From Nitrospirota bacterium (GTDB taxonomy: Bacteria; Nitrospirota; 9FT-COMBO-42-15; HDB-SIOI813), in NCBI GenBank assembly GCA_016217665.1, contig JACRHF010000006.1:1-33849 (forward strand): a stretch of DNA of 33,849 nucleotides, given 5' to 3'. Below the pieces are notes generated by a model. That model was not told the origin of the DNA and made no database searches. It was given only the letters and a program-made list of their open reading frames with translations. The position numbers and the translations under genes are program-made. Numbering within the stretch: the first letter of the stretch is position 1; each line of letters begins with the position of its first letter. Positions 16,150 to 27,342 of this stretch are shown here, piece after piece.

Positions 16150-17484
16150 ATGGATATATGGGAGATAAGCCTTAAGGAGATAGAAAACACCTTGACAAGA
16201 CAGAGTTTTGAAAATTGGTTTAAACCGACAAAACTACATTCTTTTCAAGGAAATACGGTTGTGATTGGGGTGCCCAATGTCTTCCTGGGGAATTGGCTGA
16301 AGAACCATTTTATTGATGTGATAAAGGGTTCTGTTAAAAAGGTTACAGGGATAGAGGATATTAACATTGATTTTGTGGTTTGTGAAGATTTAAACCAGGT
16401 TTTAGACGATGCGGCGCCACTAACAGAGGGTAAAAAAAAGAAAGAAGAGAGATTAAACCAAAAATATACCTTTGCCTCTTTTGTCGTTGGACCCAGTAAT
16501 CAGTTTGCCCATGCGGCAACACGGGCAGTGGCTGAAGCCCCTGGAATGTCCTACAATCCTCTTTTTATATACAGCGGTGTTGGGTTGGGAAAGACTCACT
16601 TGCTCCATGCCATAGGAAATCACATCGCTCTTACAAAACCTTCTTTAAAGATTCTGTACGTTTCGTCTGAGCAGTTTACGAATGAGGTCATCCAGGCCAT
16701 CTTAAACGATAAAACTGTAGAATTAAGGAATAAGTATAGAACCAATACAGATATCCTGTTGATGGATGATATCCAGTTTATAGCCGGAAAAGAGAGGACA
16801 GTAGAAGAGTTTTTCCACACCTTTAATACCCTGTATGAGGCCCGGAAACAGATTGTCATAACGAGCGACAAATTTCCCAAAGACATAAAAAACATAGATG
16901 AAAGGCTTCGATCCCGGTTTGAGTGGGGTCTATTAGCAGATATACAGCCGCCGGACTTAGAGACCAGGATTGCTATTATTAAGAAGAAGGCGGCCGGAGA
17001 ATTTCCTCACATCATCTTTCCTGACGATGTAGCCTTTTTTTTAGCAGAGAATATCAGAACAAACGTGCGGGAGTTGGAGGGTGCCCTCATCAGACTGGGG
17101 GCTTTTTCTTCCCTGACTGGACAGGAGATATCCCAGGAAATGGCTAAAAGGGTGTTTAAGAACATTATCAGGGAGAGAGAAGAGAAGATTACACCGGAAA
17201 AGATACAAAAGGTAATCGCGACACATTTTAATATAAAAATCGTGGATCTGAAGTCAAAAAAAAGGACAAAGACCCTTGTCCTGCCGCGGCAGATAGCCAT
17301 GTTTTTGTGCAGGGAATTACTGAAGCTGTCTTTTCCGGAGATAGGAAGATTGTTTGGGGGGAAGGATCACTCCACAGTGATTTATGCCTGTAACGTGATA
17401 GAAAAGCAGAAAGAGAAAGACCCCAACACCGGTTATTTAATTGAAGATGTTTTAAAAAAAATAAAGGAAGGTGAACGAGAATGA
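16150..17484 (+). CDS. dnaA: chromosomal replication initiator DnaA
   Basis: DnaA binds DnaA boxes and melts the origin. The 444-aa protein is full length: N-terminal domain I (WEISLKEIENTLTRQSFENWF), short linker, AAA+ core starting KYTFASFVVGPSNQFAHAA with Walker A GVGLGKTHLLHAIGN (about 142-156), Walker B ILLMDDIQFIAGKERT, sensor region VRELEGALIRLGAFS, and the C-terminal DNA-binding domain with PRQIAMFLCRELLKLSFPEIG and GGKDHSTVIYAC, the usual DnaA signature. It has no strong ribosome site. Its TGA overlaps the dnaN ATG (ATGA), so the two are translationally coupled. Confidence 0.98.
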   Translation: MDIWEISLKEIENTLTRQSFENWFKPTKLHSFQGNTVVIGVPNVFLGNWLKNHFIDVIKGSVKKVTGIEDINIDFVVCEDLNQVLDDAAPLTEGKKKKEERLNQKYTFASFVVGPSNQFAHAATRAVAEAPGMSYNPLFIYSGVGLGKTHLLHAIGNHIALTKPSLKILYVSSEQFTNEVIQAILNDKTVELRNKYRTNTDILLMDDIQFIAGKERTVEEFFHTFNTLYEARKQIVITSDKFPKDIKNIDERLRSRFEWGLLADIQPPDLETRIAIIKKKAAGEFPHIIFPDDVAFFLAENIRTNVRELEGALIRLGAFSSLTGQEISQEMAKRVFKNIIREREEKITPEKIQKVIATHFNIKIVDLKSKKRTKTLVLPRQIAMFLCRELLKLSFPEIGRLFGGKDHSTVIYACNVIEKQKEKDPNTGYLIEDVLKKIKEGERE

Positions 17485-18659
17485 AAACACAAAATTCGAG
17501 ACTTAGATTCCAAATCGAAAAAGGGGTACTCCTTCTGGGAATCCAGCGGGCTCAGGGAGTAACAGAAAAGAGGAGCACAGCTCCTATTTTCTCAAATGTC
17601 CTCCTGGAAGGAACAACCCCGGGATCAGGGAATAAGGGACAAGGAGAGGTCAAAGGACAAATTTCCATTGTGGCTACAGATCTTGAGATAGGAATTAAGG
17701 GGACCTATCCGGCGCGGGTTCATAGTGATGGAGGAATCGCGGTCTCCGGAAAGAAACTTCATGAGATTATCAGAGAACTTCCAGAGGGAGAGGTCGATAT
17801 CAGTGTCGAAGATGAGAAGTTTTTGACGATCAAATCAGGAAACAGTTTTTTTAAGGTTGCCGGGTCTAATAAAGAGGATTTCCCGGCGTTTCCTGAGATG
17901 AGCGAAGAGAGTATGTTTACGATAGACTCAAGCATCTACAGGGAGATGATCAAAAAAACCTTGTTTGCCGTGGCGGATGCAGAGGCCCGGCAGGTGCTCA
18001 ATGGCGCCTTGTTAGAGATTGAAAAAGAGGGGGATAAAAGGGCCAGGATAAGGATGGTGGCTACAGATGGCCATAGAATGGCCTTGTGTGAGCGATGGGT
18101 TGAGATCTCACAAACCGCAAAACAGATTATTTTGCCCAAAAAGACCCTGTTGGAACTGCGAAAATTCCTCGAAGTGAATGAAGGAATAAAGACAGGCGTG
18201 GGAGAAAAACAGATATCTTTTAAGGGTGAGGATGTCTATCTGACATCGAGGCTCATTGAAGGAAATTATCCAAATTATAAACAGGTTATTCCCCCAAAAG
18301 GGGAACAGACCGTGAGGATCAACCGGACACAGTTTAGTGATGTCGTCCGGCGGGTTTCCGTTATGTCGCGGGAGAAGACCAGGGCGATATTAATAGAGTT
18401 TTTAGCCGGAAAGGCCATATTCCGGGCAAGAGATCCGGAGATAGGCGAGGCCAGTGAAGACATCGGGATAGACTATAAAGGACCCGGAGTTACCATCGGC
18501 CTTAATTATCAATATCTCCTGGATGCCCTTGAATCCATGGAGGATGAAGAGGTGATGATGGAGATGCAATCCAGTTTAAGCCCGTGTGTCCTTAAACAGG
18601 AGAGTGACCCCAACTCTCTCAGTATTGTGATGCCGATGCGGGTTCAGGAGATGGAGTAA
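17481..18659 (+). CDS. dnaN: DNA polymerase III beta sliding clamp
   Basis: The beta clamp tethers polymerases to DNA. The 392-aa protein shows the three clamp domains: GVTEKRSTAPIFSNVLLE and ATDLEIGIKG in domain I, FAVADAEARQVLNGALLEI and MVATDGHRMALCE in domain II, and VRRVSVMSREKTRAILIEF and GLNYQYLLDALES in domain III, ending VMPMR. Domain I has an extra Gly/Lys-rich stretch (GTTPGSGNKGQGEVKGQ, about residues 35-51) where most clamps have a short turn. It overlaps dnaA by 4 bp and is followed by gyrB after 6 bp; recF, often found between them, is missing here. Confidence 0.97.
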   Translation: MKTQNSRLRFQIEKGVLLLGIQRAQGVTEKRSTAPIFSNVLLEGTTPGSGNKGQGEVKGQISIVATDLEIGIKGTYPARVHSDGGIAVSGKKLHEIIRELPEGEVDISVEDEKFLTIKSGNSFFKVAGSNKEDFPAFPEMSEESMFTIDSSIYREMIKKTLFAVADAEARQVLNGALLEIEKEGDKRARIRMVATDGHRMALCERWVEISQTAKQIILPKKTLLELRKFLEVNEGIKTGVGEKQISFKGEDVYLTSRLIEGNYPNYKQVIPPKGEQTVRINRTQFSDVVRRVSVMSREKTRAILIEFLAGKAIFRARDPEIGEASEDIGIDYKGPGVTIGLNYQYLLDALESMEDEEVMMEMQSSLSPCVLKQESDPNSLSIVMPMRVQEME

Positions 18660-21062
<2,403 letters not shown>

Positions 21063-21090
21063 ATCAGGTAGATGGAAGCGGATACAGGGT

Positions 21091-21116
21091 AGAAGTTAGA
21101 AGCAAGAAGCAAGAAA
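21091..21116 (+). repeat. short purine-rich direct repeats between gyrB and gyrA
   Basis: Imperfect 7-bp direct repeats of the type AGAAGTT/AGAAGCA run three to four times through this spacer, immediately before the gyrA ribosome site. On the RNA this is an unstructured purine track. The function is unknown. Confidence 0.6.
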
Positions 21117-21129
21117 GGGAGGAAGTCGT

Positions 21130-23574
21130 TTGGCCATAGCAGGAGAAAAGAAGATACCGGTAAGCATAGAAGCTGAGATGCGCTCATCCTATCTCGACTA
21201 TGCGATGAGTGTTATTGTCGGCAGGGCCTTGCCCGACATCCGGGACGGATTAAAGCCGGTTCACAGGCGCATCCTTTACGCCATGTATGAAATGGGTGTC
21301 CCCTGGAACAGGCCGTATAAAAAGTCTGCAAGAATCGTCGGAGATGTCATCGGTAAGTATCACCCTCACGGAGATGTTGCCGTGTATGATGCCATTGTGC
21401 GTCTTGCGCAGGATTTTTCCATGAGATACCCGATCATAGACGGCCAGGGGAACTTTGGTTCTGTAGATGGAGATCCGCCCGCGGCCATGCGGTATACCGA
21501 GATCAGGATGGCAAAGATCGCAGGAGAGATGCTGGCAGATCTCGATAAGGAGACGGTAGAGTTTGCGCCTAACTACGACGGATCCATGGTGGAGCCGCTC
21601 GTCCTACCCACAAAGATTCCGAACTTGCTGATCAACGGGGCTTCCGGTATCGCCGTGGGGATGGCGACCAATATACCCCCGCACAATTTAGGGGAGATTG
21701 TTGATAGTCTGATTATTTGTATCAACAATCCTGAGGTGGCCATTGAAGAGCTGCTGAGGGTTATAAAAGGACCGGATTTTCCTACGGCAGGGTTTATTCA
21801 TGGACTCAAGGGGATTCAGGACGCGTACAGGACCGGCCGCGGGATCATTCAGATGAGGGCCAGGGCCTTTATTGAGACGAATCCCAGGACAGAAAGGGAG
21901 AGCATCATCATTACGGAGATCCCTTACCAGGTCAACAAGGCAAAGCTGATCGAGGATATTGCAGGACTTGTGCGGGATAAAAAGATAGAAGGGCTCTCAG
22001 AGATCAGAGATGAGTCGGACCGGGAAGGGATGAGGATAGTCCTTGAAGTAAAACGGAATGAGCAGGCGGCCATCATCCTGAACCATCTCTATAAACATAC
22101 CCAGATGCAGACCAGTTTCGGCATTATCATGCTGGCCCTCGTGCACAATCAACCCAGGGTCCTGAACTTAAGGGAGATGCTCCGCTACTTTATTGAGCAC
22201 CGGCGGGAGATCATCATCCGGAGGAGCCAATATGAGCTGCGGAAGGCCGAGGAAAGGGCCCACATCGTAGAAGGGCTGAAGACAGCCCTTGCCAACCTGG
22301 ATGAGATCATCACCCTCATCAAAGGCTCAAGGACGCCGGAAGAGGCAAAGGGCGCCCTGATGGCGAGGTTTGCTCTGACCGGGGTGCAGGCCCAGGCCAT
22401 TCTCGATATGAGGCTTCAGCGGCTCACAGGGCTTGAGAGGGAAAAGCTGGAGGAGGAATACCGGCAGCTCATTGAGCGGATCACCTATCTCCACGCTGTC
22501 CTTGCCAGTGATTCCCTTGTCATGCAGATCATCAAGGAGGAGCTCCTGGAGATAAAGGAGGCCTACGCAAACCCGCGAAGGACAGAGATCATCCCGGAGA
22601 CAAAAGAGATATTGGTAGAAGACCTGATTGTTGAAGAGGACATGGTCATCACGATATCCCACTCCGGTTATATCAAAAGAAACCCTGTGACCACTTACCG
22701 GAGCCAGAAAAGAGGCGGGAAGGGAAAGATCGGGATGGAGACCAAAGAGGAAGACTTTGTCGAGCACCTCTTTGTGGCCTCTACCCATAATCATCTCCTG
22801 TTTTTTACGGATACCGGAAAGGTCTACAGTATGAAGGTCTACCAGATACCTGAGGCCGGCAGGCTCGCCAAGGGAAAGGCGATCGTGAATCTCCTGCAGC
22901 TTAACAGAGATGAACGGGTGACCGCTGTCCTGCCTGTATCCGTGTTCAGTAGTGATAAATATATTATCATGGCGACCACAAAGGGTGTCATGAAAAAGAC
23001 CTCCCTGGATGCTTACAGCAACATAAGGTCAGGCGGCATTATCGGGATTTTATTAGATGAGGGAGATAAGTTGATCTCTGTGAGGCTCACCTCCGGCAAC
23101 CAGGAGGTGTTGTTGAGTACACACAATGGGATGGCCATACGATTTAATGAAGAGGAGATTAGAGCGATCGGGAGAGTCGGGAGGGGTGTCAAGGGCATTG
23201 ATCTCGATGAGGATGATTTTGTCGTAGGCATGGAGATTGTACGCGGGAATTCTACTATTCTTACGGTGACCGAGCGTGGCTATGGCAAGCGGACAGACCT
23301 TTCCGAATACAGGATGCAGGGCCGCGGAGGAAAGGGGATACTGACTATCAAGTCTACCTCAAGGAATGGAAAGGCTGTTTGTGCCCTCCAGGTGTCTGAC
23401 GAGGATGAGACCATGATCCTCACCACGGCCGGTAAGATCATCCGGATGAAGACGAGGGATATCTCCATTATCGGCCGTAATACCCAGGGTGTCAGATTGA
23501 TTGATATAGACGATAACGACAAGGTTGTCGGTGTAGCGACATTAGCAGAGAGAGAAGATGAAGAGGTCCTTTAA
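21130..23574 (+). CDS. gyrA: DNA gyrase subunit A
   Basis: GyrA cuts and rejoins DNA in gyrase. The 814-aa frame begins with TTG at 21130, supported by GGGAGGAAG at 21117-21125 and by the canonical N-terminus ([20 protein letters not shown]). The active tyrosine is Tyr122 in [10 protein letters not shown], in E. coli numbering. The quinolone region reads [13 protein letters not shown], so residue 83 is Val in place of the usual Ser/Thr while Asp87 is kept. The C-terminal beta-pinwheel is present with a GyrA box QKRGGKG, one residue off QRRGGKG. The stop overlaps rlpA by 17 bp. Confidence 0.97.
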   Translation: MAIAGEKKIPVSIEAEMRSSYLDYAMSVIVGRALPDIRDGLKPVHRRILYAMYEMGVPWNRPYKKSARIVGDVIGKYHPHGDVAVYDAIVRLAQDFSMRYPIIDGQGNFGSVDGDPPAAMRYTEIRMAKIAGEMLADLDKETVEFAPNYDGSMVEPLVLPTKIPNLLINGASGIAVGMATNIPPHNLGEIVDSLIICINNPEVAIEELLRVIKGPDFPTAGFIHGLKGIQDAYRTGRGIIQMRARAFIETNPRTERESIIITEIPYQVNKAKLIEDIAGLVRDKKIEGLSEIRDESDREGMRIVLEVKRNEQAAIILNHLYKHTQMQTSFGIIMLALVHNQPRVLNLREMLRYFIEHRREIIIRRSQYELRKAEERAHIVEGLKTALANLDEIITLIKGSRTPEEAKGALMARFALTGVQAQAILDMRLQRLTGLEREKLEEEYRQLIERITYLHAVLASDSLVMQIIKEELLEIKEAYANPRRTEIIPETKEILVEDLIVEEDMVITISHSGYIKRNPVTTYRSQKRGGKGKIGMETKEEDFVEHLFVASTHNHLLFFTDTGKVYSMKVYQIPEAGRLAKGKAIVNLLQLNRDERVTAVLPVSVFSSDKYIIMATTKGVMKKTSLDAYSNIRSGGIIGILLDEGDKLISVRLTSGNQEVLLSTHNGMAIRFNEEEIRAIGRVGRGVKGIDLDEDDFVVGMEIVRGNSTILTVTERGYGKRTDLSEYRMQGRGGKGILTIKSTSRNGKAVCALQVSDEDETMILTTAGKIIRMKTRDISIIGRNTQGVRLIDIDDNDKVVGVATLAEREDEEVL

Positions 23575-24193
23575 GGCACGGGTGTTCCTTATTTTTATAT
23601 TTTCCATAATCCTCTCCTCCTGTTCCTTACCTGTCTCAAGAGAACCGTATGCCCCAGGGTACATCGAGAGGGGGATTGCCTCCTGGTATGGAGAGGAATT
23701 TCATGGCCGGCCGACATCGAGCGGGGAAATATATGATATGCAGGCCCTGACAGCGGCACACAAACTGATGCCGCTCGGGACCGTCGCAAAGGTTACAAAT
23801 CTGGAAAATGGACGTTCCGTCACCGTGAAAATAAATGACAGGGGTCCCTTTATTGATAACCGTATCATAGATCTGTCGTACGGCTCAGCAGGCGCCATTG
23901 ACATGGTTGAAACGGGCCTGGCCCCTGTAGAGATTGAGGTCTTGAAGTGGGGAGAAAGGATATCTGATTTTACCATACAGGTAGGTTCATTTGTAATCCA
24001 GGAAAATGCCATAAGATTAAAGGACCGGTTAGAGCAGAAATATGCGGATGTATACATTGTCCCCTTTGCTAAAGACGACATGAAGTTCTATCGAGTCCGG
24101 GTAGGGGTGATAAAAGACATAAAAGAGGCAGAGCAGTTGGCAGGAGAGCTATCCGCTACCGGGCTTGTGACCTTTATTACACGAAAAGATTAA
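23558..24193 (+). CDS. rlpA: RlpA, septal ring lytic transglycosylase-like lipoprotein
   Basis: The 211-aa product starts with a lipoprotein signal (FSIILSSC, lipid Cys22). A double-psi beta-barrel domain follows (about 38-130: [56 protein letters not shown]), and then a SPOR domain (about 140-211: [19 protein letters not shown]). RlpA acts on denuded peptidoglycan at the septum; the SPOR domain targets it there. The NDRGPF aspartate typical of active RlpA is present. Its ATG lies inside the 3' end of gyrA, so it is translationally coupled to it, an uncommon pairing. Confidence 0.95.
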   Translation: MKRSFKARVFLIFIFSIILSSCSLPVSREPYAPGYIERGIASWYGEEFHGRPTSSGEIYDMQALTAAHKLMPLGTVAKVTNLENGRSVTVKINDRGPFIDNRIIDLSYGSAGAIDMVETGLAPVEIEVLKWGERISDFTIQVGSFVIQENAIRLKDRLEQKYADVYIVPFAKDDMKFYRVRVGVIKDIKEAEQLAGELSATGLVTFITRKD

Positions 24194-24224
24194 GGAATGG
24201 TGAAAGTATAAACGAAGGAGAACA

Positions 24225-25739
24225 ATGAAGATGAAAGTTTCTGTCAAGAGGGGCACAGTCTTACAAGAAAATGTAGATGCGATCCTGGTTGGGATTCACG
24301 AAAATGGTACAGGGTTTAGTCCGCTGGTCCAGGAGATTAACAGGCTGTTAGGCAGAGCTATCAGCAAGGTACTTGAGCGAAAGGGGTTCACCGGGAAGCC
24401 GGAGCAGATAGAGGTCATAGGGACCGGGGGGGCAATTCCTGCAGCGTACGTCTTTTTATGTGGACTTGGAAAGGCGGAAAAGGCAGGGCTTGAGCAGGTC
24501 CGGCAGGCTATGGGGAGGGCGTCATTGCGTGCGAGAGAAATGGGCTTAAAGACGATAGCGACCTCGACTGCGGCCTTTGGTTTTAGATTGGAAGGGGTGA
24601 CCGTCAAAGATGTGGGCTACGCCGTGGCAGAAGGCGCCATCCTTGGACTCTATCGCTTTTCGAAATATAAGGTAAAGGAAGATGCAAACTCCCGGAATAT
24701 AGAGGAGTTAAGGGTCGTTGAAGAAGAGAAAGATGACGTAAGAAAGGCAGAGGAAGGGGTTATGCAGGGGAGGATTGTCGCAGAATCCGTTAACTTTGCA
24801 AAGGACCTGATCAATCATCCGGCGAACGATATGACGCCGGCCATACTGTCAGAGACGGCAAGGAAGATGGCAGCGGCCAATAAGATTAAGTGTACAGTCC
24901 TCTCAAGGCCTCAGATAGAACGGCTTGGCATGGGGGCTTTTTTAGGAGTGGCTAAAGGGAGTCAGGAGCCCCCTAAATTTATAATCCTTGAATACAACGG
25001 GGGTAAGAAGGGGGGGGAACCCATCGTGATTGTTGGGAAGTCTATAACCTTTGACAGCGGCGGCATCTCCCTGAAACCTAGCGAAGGGATGGGAAAGATG
25101 AAATATGATATGTCCGGAGGAGCCATTACCTTAGGGGTACTCAGGGCGGCCTCCATGCTTCGTTTACCTCTGAATCTGGTCGGCCTTCTCCCCGCGACCG
25201 AGAACATGCCGAGCGGGACAGCAAGCCGGCCCGGGGATGTCCTGCGTTCCATGAGTGGCCGGACTATCGAGATTATCAGTACGGATGCAGAGGGGAGGCT
25301 GGCATTGGCAGATGCCCTGTTTTATGCCACACGGTACAAGCCACGCTGGATAATAGACATTGCCACCCTGACAGGGGCCTGCGTCGTTGCCCTGGGAAAT
25401 CATGCTACCGGGATGCTGGGAAATGATGAGGAATTAAAAGAGAGGGTGGTTAAGGCCGGGGAGAAGGTCTGGGAACGGGTCTGGGAAATGCCCCTGTGGG
25501 ATGACTACTTTGAACAGATCAAAAGCCCCATAGCGGACATGAAAAATTCAGGCGGCCGGGAAGGTGGAGTAATGACTGCGGCCATCTTATTGAGCAAATT
25601 TGTAGAAGGCTATCCCTGGGTGCATCTTGATATTGCAGGGGTTGCATGGAATGATAAGGAAAGGGCCTATTCACCCGTGGGGGCTTCTGCTATAGGGGTA
25701 AGGCTGATAGCGCAGCTTTTGATGGACGCCTGCTCTTAA
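24225..25739 (+). CDS. pepA: cytosol (leucyl) aminopeptidase PepA
   Basis: PepA is an M17 aminopeptidase that releases N-terminal residues using two metal ions; in some bacteria it also binds DNA. The 504-aa protein has the N-terminal macro-like domain and the C-terminal catalytic core, with metal and catalytic residues visible in GKSITFDSGGISLKP (Lys272, Asp277), KYDMSGGA, LPATENMPSGTA and the signature STDAEGRLALADAL (near 350-363; most members have NTDAEGRL). An AAGGAGAA site lies before ATG 24225. It is followed by a hairpin at 25763-25793 that separates it from the convergent csp gene. Confidence 0.96.
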   Translation: MKMKVSVKRGTVLQENVDAILVGIHENGTGFSPLVQEINRLLGRAISKVLERKGFTGKPEQIEVIGTGGAIPAAYVFLCGLGKAEKAGLEQVRQAMGRASLRAREMGLKTIATSTAAFGFRLEGVTVKDVGYAVAEGAILGLYRFSKYKVKEDANSRNIEELRVVEEEKDDVRKAEEGVMQGRIVAESVNFAKDLINHPANDMTPAILSETARKMAAANKIKCTVLSRPQIERLGMGAFLGVAKGSQEPPKFIILEYNGGKKGGEPIVIVGKSITFDSGGISLKPSEGMGKMKYDMSGGAITLGVLRAASMLRLPLNLVGLLPATENMPSGTASRPGDVLRSMSGRTIEIISTDAEGRLALADALFYATRYKPRWIIDIATLTGACVVALGNHATGMLGNDEELKERVVKAGEKVWERVWEMPLWDDYFEQIKSPIADMKNSGGREGGVMTAAILLSKFVEGYPWVHLDIAGVAWNDKERAYSPVGASAIGVRLIAQLLMDACS

Positions 25740-25762
25740 AAAGAGGCAAGATCTTGTAGACA

Positions 25763-25793
25763 ATATACCCCGCCATGGAGAGGCGGGGTATAT
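25763..25793. terminator. hairpin between convergent pepA and csp
   Basis: Arms ATATACCCCGCC (25763-25774) and GGCGGGGTATAT (25782-25793) pair over 12 bp with loop ATGGAGA. It sits between two convergent genes and is well placed to end both transcripts. The A/T outer part of the stem gives U-rich RNA, but no long T-run follows on either strand. Confidence 0.75.
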
Positions 25794-25804
25794 AAAATAT
25801 AGGC

Positions 25805-26005
25805 TTATATTTTGACAACATTTTTCGCGTGCGCGCCTTTTGGACCACTCTCCACTTCGAATTCTACTTCCTGACCTTCGGCGAGGGATTTGAACCCCTC
25901 GTCTTGAATGGCTGAGAAGTGTACGAACACATCTTCGCCATTTTCCTGTTCAATGAAACCATAGCCTTTCTTGTCATTGAACCATTTAACGCGACCTTTT
26001 GGCAT
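25805..26005 (-). CDS. csp: cold-shock domain protein
   Basis: The 66-aa protein is a single cold-shock domain: [17 protein letters not shown] (RNP1 KGYGFI) and [11 protein letters not shown] (RNP2 VFVHF). Such proteins bind single-stranded RNA and DNA, melt hairpins and can act as transcription antiterminators. An AAAGGAGGTC ribosome site precedes the ATG. Between that site and any plausible promoter lies a strong terminator-like hairpin (26040-26070), so the gene seems to be expressed by reading through it. The tetraheme cytochrome gene lies upstream on the same strand. Confidence 0.97.
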   Translation of the reverse strand: MPKGRVKWFNDKKGYGFIEQENGEDVFVHFSAIQDEGFKSLAEGQEVEFEVESGPKGAHAKNVVKI

Positions 26006-26033
26006 TGCTTCTGACCTCCTTTTCTTTATAAAA

Positions 26034-26070
26034 TAAAAAAACCGCAGAGGCCACTACGACCCCTGCGGTT
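26034..26070 (-). terminator. intrinsic terminator / attenuator in csp leader
   Basis: Read on the minus strand, AACCGCAG (26070-26063) pairs with CTGCGGTT (26047-26040), with two further G-C pairs past a mismatch. It runs directly into TTTTT-A-TTT (26039-26031). The T-run ends about 25 nt before the csp ATG. It may also end cytochrome transcripts. Confidence 0.85.
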
Positions 26071-26127
26071 ACCGATGGCCATCGACATCATCTTCAGTGC
26101 AACAACTACAATGCAATACTGCGTATT

Positions 26128-26156
26128 GTTTTAGCATATACAATATTTACCGTCAA
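26128..26156 (-). promoter_or_regulatory. sigma-70 promoter upstream of csp
   Basis: On the minus strand, TTGACG (26156-26151) and TAAAAC (26133-26128) are spaced 17 bp. The start would be near 26121, giving a ~116-nt leader that includes the terminator hairpin. Confidence 0.5.
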
Positions 26157-26174
26157 GCAGAATAATAAGATTAT

Positions 26175-26717
26175 TTACATATCGTGGCAGGCGAGACAGA
26201 GGGCACTTCGGTCATTCGATATCCGGAGGAACAGAGGATTTTTACAACTATGAGGATCATGACAGCTTGCACATTCCACTTTTTCGCCAAAAAGTTTTAT
26301 CGGGGCATTTGGAAAGCCCTTTAATTTTAGAGTAGAGCTAATATTTTTAGCCTCTGAATAGCTCACTGAAAACGGATGATCTACCCCCTGTATATGTCCT
26401 ACGGCAGCAGGTTTTGAGATCCGTTCAGCAAGACTCCCCAGGGTGGTGTATGTAGAGACATCCAGGGTAGAACCATCGTGACAGCTCAGACAAAAGCCGC
26501 TTTCATTATTGATTGTAAAACCTGTCTCCTCCGGAGACTCAGCATTATGGCAGTAGAAGCAAGCGGTATATTCGCCGGGCGAGATATTATGCTTGGGGCA
26601 TATATCTGAAGGGGTTACACTGTCTGCAGACTGAGGAAGCCAAAGAACAGAGAGACATACGATCAATCCTGACAAAAGGCTAACGGCCAACGGATACTTC
26701 TTTCTCACGACCCACAT
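26175..26717 (-). CDS. tetraheme c-type cytochrome (doubled CXXCH type)
   Basis: The 180-aa protein starts with an uncleaved anchor or signal peptide (RKKYPLAVSLLSGLIVCLSVLWLP). It has four c-heme sites: CFYCH (53-57), CLSCH (76-80), CASCH (149-153) and CLACH (174-178), arranged as two pairs. HPFSVSY at 114-120 may supply a distal His ligand. It is likely a periplasmic or membrane-attached electron carrier; the partner is unknown. The -10 box of a near-consensus promoter ends 6 nt before the ATG and no ribosome site exists, so the mRNA would be leaderless. It diverges from the HNH gene across 83 bp. Confidence 0.9.
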   Translation of the reverse strand: MWVVRKKYPLAVSLLSGLIVCLSVLWLPQSADSVTPSDICPKHNISPGEYTACFYCHNAESPEETGFTINNESGFCLSCHDGSTLDVSTYTTLGSLAERISKPAAVGHIQGVDHPFSVSYSEAKNISSTLKLKGFPNAPIKLFGEKVECASCHDPHSCKNPLFLRISNDRSALCLACHDM

Positions 26718-26723
26718 GACAAT

Positions 26724-26752
26724 ATTTTACATAGCCGGCTGTATAAAGTCAA
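26724..26752 (-). promoter_or_regulatory. sigma-70 promoter of cytochrome gene
   Basis: On the minus strand, TTGACT (26752-26747) and TAAAAT (26729-26724) are spaced 17 bp. The -10 ends 6 nt before ATG 26717-26715, so the expected start site is at or next to the A of the start codon. Confidence 0.65.
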
Positions 26753-26760
26753 TGAATCTA

Positions 26761-26790
26761 TTGCCTTTTTCATAGAGGATTGTGTATAAT
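26761..26790 (+). promoter_or_regulatory. promoter of HNH gene
   Basis: TTGCCT (26761-26766) and a perfect TATAAT (26785-26790) are spaced 18 bp. The -10 ends 10 nt before ATG 26801, with no ribosome site between, implying a leader of about 4 nt. Confidence 0.6.
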
Positions 26791-26800
26791 GTCATCTTAA

Positions 26801-27337
26801 ATGGAACATACGCTGCTACTGAATGCGACCTATGAGCCGCTAAAGGTCATACACTGGAAGAGGGCCATTACGCTCCTTTTCCAGGGGAAGGTAGAGGTCT
26901 TAGAGGTCTATAATAGAGAGATCCACGGGGTGTCGATTTCATTTCGCCTCCCCTCTGTCCTCAGGCTTTTAAAATGTGTGCGGGCGAAAGATATCCATAA
27001 AGTGAAATTTTCCAGGGCTAATATTTTTGCCCGGGATAGCTATCGCTGTCAATACTGCGGAGACAGGTTTGATATCAAGGAATTGACATTTGATCACGTA
27101 ATCCCTGTTGCACGCGGCGGGAAAAAGAGCTGGGAAAACATTGTAACGGCCTGTTGGCGGTGTAACAATAAGAAGTCCGGCGGCACCCCTGTCGAATCGG
27201 GGATGCAGTTAATAAAACATCCTGTTGAGCCAAAGTGGCTTCCCCACGTCACCATAACGATAGGGATTAGAAATACACCGGAAAGCTGGCGTGATTATCT
27301 CTACTGGAATGTAGAATTAGACCAGGAAGAGCCGTGA
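26801..27337 (+). CDS. HNH endonuclease family protein
   Basis: The 178-aa protein belongs to the stand-alone HNH family that starts LLLNATYEPLKVIHWKRAI. The nuclease core spans about 73-125: zinc cysteines in CQYC (83-86) and CWRC (118-121), catalytic-type FDHVIPVARGG (His99) and WENIVTACWRCNNKK (Asn113). All core residues are present, so activity is likely. These genes are widespread as single chromosomal genes; their role is unknown, and they are not necessarily restriction enzymes. It is transcribed divergently from the cytochrome and ends 5 bp before a MITE-like palindrome. Confidence 0.93.
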   Translation: MEHTLLLNATYEPLKVIHWKRAITLLFQGKVEVLEVYNREIHGVSISFRLPSVLRLLKCVRAKDIHKVKFSRANIFARDSYRCQYCGDRFDIKELTFDHVIPVARGGKKSWENIVTACWRCNNKKSGGTPVESGMQLIKHPVEPKWLPHVTITIGIRNTPESWRDYLYWNVELDQEEP

Positions 27338-27342
27338 CAACG

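Noticed and set aside
26013-26053. csp promoter inside the terminator region (TATAAA at 26030-26025)
   Set aside because: The matching -35 position is poor (TGGCCT) and the start site would fall inside the Shine-Dalgarno sequence.
26801-27337. HNH gene as part of a restriction, homing or phage system
   Set aside because: There is no methyltransferase, intron, terminase or phage gene nearby, and the family is commonly a lone chromosomal gene.
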